A DNA stretch of 64,000 nt. Source: Thermococcus radiotolerans (GTDB lineage: Archaea > Methanobacteriota_B > Thermococci > Thermococcales > Thermococcaceae). Below the pieces are notes generated by a model. It was not told the origin of the DNA. It was given only the letters and a program-made list of their open reading frames with translations, and made no database searches. Of this stretch, positions 60,027 to 64,000 are shown one piece after another; position 1 is the first letter of the stretch; each line of letters starts with the position of its first letter. The stretch is from assembly GCF_002214565.1 (NCBI RefSeq), contig NZ_CP015106.1, positions 496,001 through 560,000 of the forward strand. The letters are read 5' to 3'. Both the position numbers and the translations under genes were made by a program.

Positions 60027-61475
60027 ATGGGTAAGGTGGAGAGGAAGAAGTGGAGCGAGGAGTTCAGCGAGTGGTACAACGAGCTGATTGAAACGGCCGG
60101 AATCCAGGACAAGCGCTATCCGGTCAAGGGGATGAACATCTGGCTCCCGTACGGGCTGAAAATCATGAGGAACATTGAGAGGTTCATACACTCCGAGATG
60201 GAGAGGACCGGGCACGATGAGGTTCTGTTCCCGGCGCTCATCCCTGAAACCGAGTTCCAGAAGGAGGCCGAGCACATAGCCGGCTTCGAGGGCGAGGTAT
60301 TCTGGGTCACCCATGCCGGTCACGACCCCCTCGACGTTAGGCTCATCCTTCGCCCGACGAGTGAAACCGCTATGTACTCGATGTTTTCCCTGTGGATCCG
60401 CTCCCACGCGGATCTGCCCTTCAAAATCTACCAGATAGTTAACGTTTACCGCTACGAGACCAAGCACACGAGGCCATTAATCCGCGTCAGGGAGATAAGC
60501 CGCTTTTTCGAGTCGCACACCGCCCACGACAGCTTTGAGGACGCGGAGAGGCAGATAAAGGAGGACCTCGAGATATTCGACAGGCTTGCAAGGTTCCTAG
60601 CCCTGCCCTACATAGTCTCCAAGAGGCCCGACTGGGACAAGTTCCCCGGTGCCTACTACTCCCTCGGGGCAGAGGTCATGATGCCCGACGGCAGGACTCT
60701 CCAGATCGGAACCATGCACAACTACCGCCAGAACTTCGCGAAGGCCTACAACATCCAGTACGAGACGGAGAGTGGAGACCACGAGTACGTCCACCAGACC
60801 ACCTTCGGAATGAGCGAGCGCCTTCTCGCGGCTGTCATAGCCATACACGGCGACGACAGGGGAATGGTTCTGCCTCCGACGGTGGCCCCGATACAGGTCG
60901 TGATCGTGCCGATTCCTAAGAAGGACGCCGAGGCCGACGTCTTCGCCTACGCCCGCGAGATAGCGGAGGAGCTTAGGACGGGGGGTCTCAGAGTCCACGT
61001 TGACGAGCGTGACATAAGGCCGGGAAGGAAGTTCTACGATTGGGAGCTCAAGGGAGTCCCCCTCCGTGTGGAGGTCGGTCCGAGGGACGTTGCGGGCAGA
61101 AAAGCCGTTATAGCCAGGCGCGACACCCTTGAGAAGGTCACGGTTGAGCGCGATACCATCGTTGATGAGGTTAGGAAAACCCTCGATGCGATTCATGAGA
61201 ACCTGTACGTCCGTGCCAGGGAGTTCCTTGAGAGCCACATAAAGCGCGTCGAGACCATAGAGGAAGCCAAGGCCGTCTTCGAGGACAGGCGCGGAATAGT
61301 GGAGATAGCATGGTGCGGCGAGGAGAGCTGTGGACTTGAGATGGAGGAGATACTCGACGCCAAGATGCTTGGAACGCCCTACCCCGAGGAGAAGGCCAAA
61401 GCTCCAGAGGGCAAGAAGTGCCCGGTCTGTGGCAGGGAGGCAAAATTTGTGGCGAGGTTCGCAAGAACCTACTGA
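60027..61475 (+). CDS. proS: Prolyl-tRNA synthetase
   Basis: This 482-residue class II synthetase of the archaeal/eukaryotic type charges tRNA-Pro. Motif 2 lies around [19 protein letters not shown] and the following [18 protein letters not shown]; the anticodon-binding domain follows after about residue 290, and a C-terminal domain has zinc-binding Cys (WCGEESCG...CPVCGR). ATG 60027 follows GGTGGTG. The TATA-like ACTTAAAAAC lies at 59988-59997. Confidence 0.96.
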   Translation: MGKVERKKWSEEFSEWYNELIETAGIQDKRYPVKGMNIWLPYGLKIMRNIERFIHSEMERTGHDEVLFPALIPETEFQKEAEHIAGFEGEVFWVTHAGHDPLDVRLILRPTSETAMYSMFSLWIRSHADLPFKIYQIVNVYRYETKHTRPLIRVREISRFFESHTAHDSFEDAERQIKEDLEIFDRLARFLALPYIVSKRPDWDKFPGAYYSLGAEVMMPDGRTLQIGTMHNYRQNFAKAYNIQYETESGDHEYVHQTTFGMSERLLAAVIAIHGDDRGMVLPPTVAPIQVVIVPIPKKDAEADVFAYAREIAEELRTGGLRVHVDERDIRPGRKFYDWELKGVPLRVEVGPRDVAGRKAVIARRDTLEKVTVERDTIVDEVRKTLDAIHENLYVRAREFLESHIKRVETIEEAKAVFEDRRGIVEIAWCGEESCGLEMEEILDAKMLGTPYPEEKAKAPEGKKCPVCGREAKFVARFARTY

Positions 61476-61498
61476 TCTCTTTTTTCAGCTTTACTTTT
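61476..61498 (+). terminator. T-rich terminator after proS
   Basis: TCTCTTTTTTC (61476-61486) and a second pyrimidine run (to 61498) follow the proS stop. No stem precedes them, in keeping with archaeal U-rich termination. Confidence 0.5.
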
Positions 61499-61525
61499 GA
61501 CGTTCAAAGGAATAAAGAAGAGGAA

Positions 61526-61921
61526 TCAGGCGGTCTGATTCTCAAGGGAGGCGAGCGCCTCTTCGAGGACCTCAACGGCCTGGCTCATGTAGAGGTAGGC
61601 CTTCCTTATGTGGACGCTGAAGACGACCCAGCTGAGGGTGCGGCTTCCCTGGGGGATGCCGTAGGTGAGGGCCTGGTTGTACTCGGCGCTCGCGTTGTTG
61701 TAAAGCTCCATGGCAAGGGAAAGGGTCTCGTTGCTGACGTTCATCTGAGCGCTGAGGTTGTAGAGCTCGTTGAACTTGTGCTCATCGCTCTGGTACAGGT
61801 AGTACCAGGCCATTGACTGCTTGATGAAGCTCTCATAGCTCCACGTTGCAGCGCTCACCGCCCCGGCGAAGGGGACGAGCACCAGGAGGAAAAGGGCCAG
61901 GATTGCAGCAACCTTCTTCAT
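61526..61921 (-). CDS. Small secreted hypothetical protein
   Basis: A clear signal peptide (KKVAAILALFLLVLVPFAGAVSA) is followed by about 105 residues of amphipathic helix rich in Tyr, Ser and Asn, with N-x-S/T sites. No family is recognised. It resembles, in style only, the secreted helical protein at 53955-55163. It lies alone, convergent with proS. A TATA-like element may be at about 61958 on the minus strand (AAATTTAAAAATCC). Confidence 0.72.
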   Translation of the reverse strand: MKKVAAILALFLLVLVPFAGAVSAATWSYESFIKQSMAWYYLYQSDEHKFNELYNLSAQMNVSNETLSLAMELYNNASAEYNQALTYGIPQGSRTLSWVVFSVHIRKAYLYMSQAVEVLEEALASLENQTA

Positions 61922-62010
61922 GGTTTCACCTCCAATACCTATTAATCCGTCCGGATTTTTAAATTCTTCCCTTCCCCAACGTTTAAAAAAGGGAGGTGGA
62001 ATGCACCACC

Positions 62011-63621
62011 ATGATTCTGGGAATCCACGACGGTCACGACGCGGGTGCGGCGCTCATTGACAGGGGTAGGGTATTCGCCGTCAACGAGGAGAGGCTCAAC
62101 AGGGTCAAGAAGTACAGGGGCTTTCCGGTCCTGAGCGTGCGGAAAGTCCTGGAGATGGCGGGAGCTGGTCCAGAAGACGTTGAAATCATAGCCGTTGCGG
62201 GCATATTCCGGAAGCAGAAACGACTTCTTGAGCTTGAGGGGAACCTCCGCGCACTCTTCGGGCCCGAGTTTAAACGGAAGATCCTTTTCGTTGAGCATCA
62301 CCTAGCCCATTCGGCATCGGCCTACTACACCTCTGGCTGGAGAGATGCTCTCGCCGTAAGCATTGATGCCGCTGGAGACGGACTGAGCTCCTCGATTTAC
62401 GTCGCGAGAGATGGGGAGATGGTCAGGATAGCCCAGAGCACCTACCTCGACTCCCTGGGGGATTTCTACGCCTCCGTTACCGAGCTTCTGGGCTTCAAAC
62501 CGATGCGCCACGAGGGCAAGGTAATGAGTCTCGCCGCCTACGGGAGGCCAACCTACGATTTAAGCTCGATCATAGAGCTCAACGGGCTAAGCTTCGACAA
62601 TCATCTCGGGCTCATCGGGATCGAAGCAACGAGGAAGCTCGCCGAGTTCTTTGGCTATCCCCTTTCGAAGGCAAAGGAAACTGCCATGGAAATGAAGCGC
62701 GGAAAGCTTGAGGGTAAGCTCCAGAAAAAGGCCATGGAGATAGCGGCAAGCGCTCAGGCCCATCTGGAGAGGCTGATTGAGGAGCTGGGAGTTAAACTAA
62801 CGGATAGAGGCCTTCCCATTGCCTACGCTGGGGGAGTTGCCCAGAACGTCAAGGCGAACGCGGTTCTGAGGAAAATCTTTGGAGACGATAACCTCTGGGT
62901 CTTCCCGGCGATGGACGACGGAGGCCTGGCCTTCGGAGCGGCGGTTTTTGCGAAGGCACAGATGGATAGGCTTGACGGAAGATGGAGACCGTTCAGGCTG
63001 GAGCACGTTTACCTCGGCCCGGATTATTCCAGCGAACAGGTTGAGGAATTCCTGAGGAACGGGGGCGTTGAGTTCGAGGAGGTTGACGTTTCCGGTTTCG
63101 TGTCGGACGCCTTGGCCGAGGGCAAGCTGGTCGGTTTCTTCCAGGGCAGTATGGAGTTCGGGCCGAGGGCTTTGGGAAACCGCTCGATTTTAGCCGACCC
63201 GAGGGATGAGACCGTTAAGGAGAGGCTCAACGTTGCCCTGAAGCGCGACGTCTTCCAGCCATTCGCGCCTTCGCTGCTGTGGGAGAAGGCTGAGGAGTAC
63301 CTCGAAGACCTCAACGGAAGGCCCAACGAGTTCATGACCATGAGCTACACCGCGAGCGAAAGCTTCAGGGAGCTCGCTCCAGCCGTCGTTCACGTGGACG
63401 GCACAACGAGGCCGCAGGCTGTGAGAGAGGAAATCAACCCGACTTACTACGGGATAATCAAAGCCTTCGAGCGGAAGACCGGCATGGGCGCGGTGCTGAA
63501 CACAAGCTTCAACATGCACGGAGAGCCCATAGTCTGCTCGCCGGAGGACGCGCTGAGAACGTTCAGGAACGCGGGACTCGATGTGCTGGTCATCGAGGGC
63601 TTCGCCGTCCATGGGCGCTGA
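62011..63621 (+). CDS. Carbamoyltransferase, NodU/TobZ family
   Basis: This 536-residue enzyme transfers a carbamoyl group from carbamoyl phosphate, via carbamoyl-AMP, to an acceptor hydroxyl. The N-terminal ASKHA-fold part shows GIHDGHDAGAALI, EERLNRVKK and EHHLAHSASAYYTSGW; the C-terminal YrdC-like part shows MEFGPRALGNRSILADPRD and VLNTSFNMHGEPIV. The acceptor is unknown. A TATA-like TTTAAAAAA at 61982-61990 is about 25 bases before ATG 62011, so the mRNA may be leaderless; the GGTGGaatgcaCCACC hairpin (61995-62010) lies just before the start. Confidence 0.9.
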   Translation: MILGIHDGHDAGAALIDRGRVFAVNEERLNRVKKYRGFPVLSVRKVLEMAGAGPEDVEIIAVAGIFRKQKRLLELEGNLRALFGPEFKRKILFVEHHLAHSASAYYTSGWRDALAVSIDAAGDGLSSSIYVARDGEMVRIAQSTYLDSLGDFYASVTELLGFKPMRHEGKVMSLAAYGRPTYDLSSIIELNGLSFDNHLGLIGIEATRKLAEFFGYPLSKAKETAMEMKRGKLEGKLQKKAMEIAASAQAHLERLIEELGVKLTDRGLPIAYAGGVAQNVKANAVLRKIFGDDNLWVFPAMDDGGLAFGAAVFAKAQMDRLDGRWRPFRLEHVYLGPDYSSEQVEEFLRNGGVEFEEVDVSGFVSDALAEGKLVGFFQGSMEFGPRALGNRSILADPRDETVKERLNVALKRDVFQPFAPSLLWEKAEEYLEDLNGRPNEFMTMSYTASESFRELAPAVVHVDGTTRPQAVREEINPTYYGIIKAFERKTGMGAVLNTSFNMHGEPIVCSPEDALRTFRNAGLDVLVIEGFAVHGR

Positions 63622-63622
63622 G

Positions 63623-64000
63623 TTAGAGCAGTGCCCTAAGGAAGGCTAGGGACAGCCTCACCATCTGCAGCTTGCCCCTCACCTCAATGTTTTTCAGGCC
63701 GAAGATTGTCGGATTGGCCTTGAACCCCATCACCATGACTTCCTGCCCCTGGTACATGAGGAACACAGTTTTCCCTTCCTCGTCCAGCCTGTTCGCCACC
63801 TCCTCAAGGCCCTTCAGCTGCTTCAGAACCTCCAGCTTCCCGGTGATGCCCCCTTCCCCTTCCCTCATCTTCATGAGTGGGGAGGCCACCTCGAGCAACT
63901 TCCCGGCGTCGATTATGTCGACCACCACGTCATCCCTGGTGATCCGAATGAGAACCCCCTCTGCCGAAACCTCGAGCGAACCGCTGACTATAAGGTTCTG
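63623..64000 (-). CDS. Hypothetical protein, N-terminus cut by window edge
   Basis: The frame is open to the right edge (reading QNLIVSGSLEVSAEGVLIRITRDD inward) and ends at 63623. The visible 125 residues are predominantly beta at first and then helical (ASPLMKMREGEGG, GLEEVANRLDEEGKTVFLMYQGQEVMV). No family is recognised from this part. It is convergent with the carbamoyltransferase gene, one base apart. Confidence 0.65.
   Translation of the reverse strand, partial: QNLIVSGSLEVSAEGVLIRITRDDVVVDIIDAGKLLEVASPLMKMREGEGGITGKLEVLKQLKGLEEVANRLDEEGKTVFLMYQGQEVMVMGFKANPTIFGLKNIEVRGKLQMVRLSLAFLRALL

Noticed and set aside
1-64000. CRISPR array or cas genes
   Set aside because: No regularly spaced repeats and no Cas-like proteins were found; the only tandem repeats are the two-copy elements described.

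Overview
The window is a dense chromosomal segment of a hyperthermophilic euryarchaeon of the order Thermococcales, most likely a Thermococcus. Pointers are the free serine kinase SerK, the archaeosine genes (tgtA and the radical SAM partner RaSEA), a two-module 2-oxoacid:ferredoxin oxidoreductase cluster arranged as in Pyrococcus furiosus, Lhr-type helicase, KaiC-like ATPase, TATA-box promoters with GGTG(A)-type ribosome binding sites, and box C/D guide RNAs. GC content is moderately high and genes are closely packed on both strands.

Layout: 1-2322 holds a truncated winged-helix regulator, an AEC transporter and an M42 peptidase. 2435-3868 is a small accessory islet with an archaeal ATPase/nuclease gene, flanked by a displaced copy of the neighbouring gene end. 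3847-7279 is a four-gene zinc-ribbon/SPFH operon read leftward. 7361-8831 has a HAD phosphatase, a box C/D sRNA and serK. 8931-11941 has DUF763, a second ATPase and about 730 bases of hairpin-rich non-coding DNA beside tRNA-Val(TAC). 12057-21531 has tgtA, a phosphate permease, a glycosyltransferase, an Lhr helicase, a KaiC-like ATPase and prolyl oligopeptidase. 21586-25365 is a thiamine salvage operon (thiD, thiE, thiM, NCS1 permease). 25485-29846 has an ABC/GNAT fusion, two membrane enzymes and an FKBP with an unusual charged tail. 30022-35389 has cysS, a phosphoribosyltransferase, a secreted metalloprotease and a zinc-binding protein. 35431-40166 is a BMP-type nucleoside ABC importer. 40770-43589 has a second sRNA, ftsY, surE and RaSEA. 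43740-49125 is the 2-oxoacid oxidoreductase cluster. 49175-53071 has DUF192, a MntA/HepT toxin-antitoxin pair, a PTPS-family enzyme and metG. 53083-59902 has a membrane-anchored HTH regulator with a secreted helical protein, two TauE/SafE exporters, a possible element relic, an M42 peptidase and a 2-hydroxyacid dehydrogenase. 60027-64000 has proS, a small secreted protein, a NodU-type carbamoyltransferase and a truncated hypothetical gene.

The genes fit peptide- and amino-acid-based heterotrophy: proteases feed amino acids to 2-oxoacid ferredoxin oxidoreductases, salvage systems import nucleosides and thiamine precursors, and tRNA charging and modification genes are scattered between them. 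The most notable signals not explained by protein genes are two box C/D sRNAs (one guide perfectly complements the 5' end of archaeal 16S rRNA), an ATPase gene inserted at a gene 3' end that appears to have been regenerated, perfect or near-perfect palindromes at the starts of both ATPase genes, and the hairpin-rich islet next to tRNA-Val.
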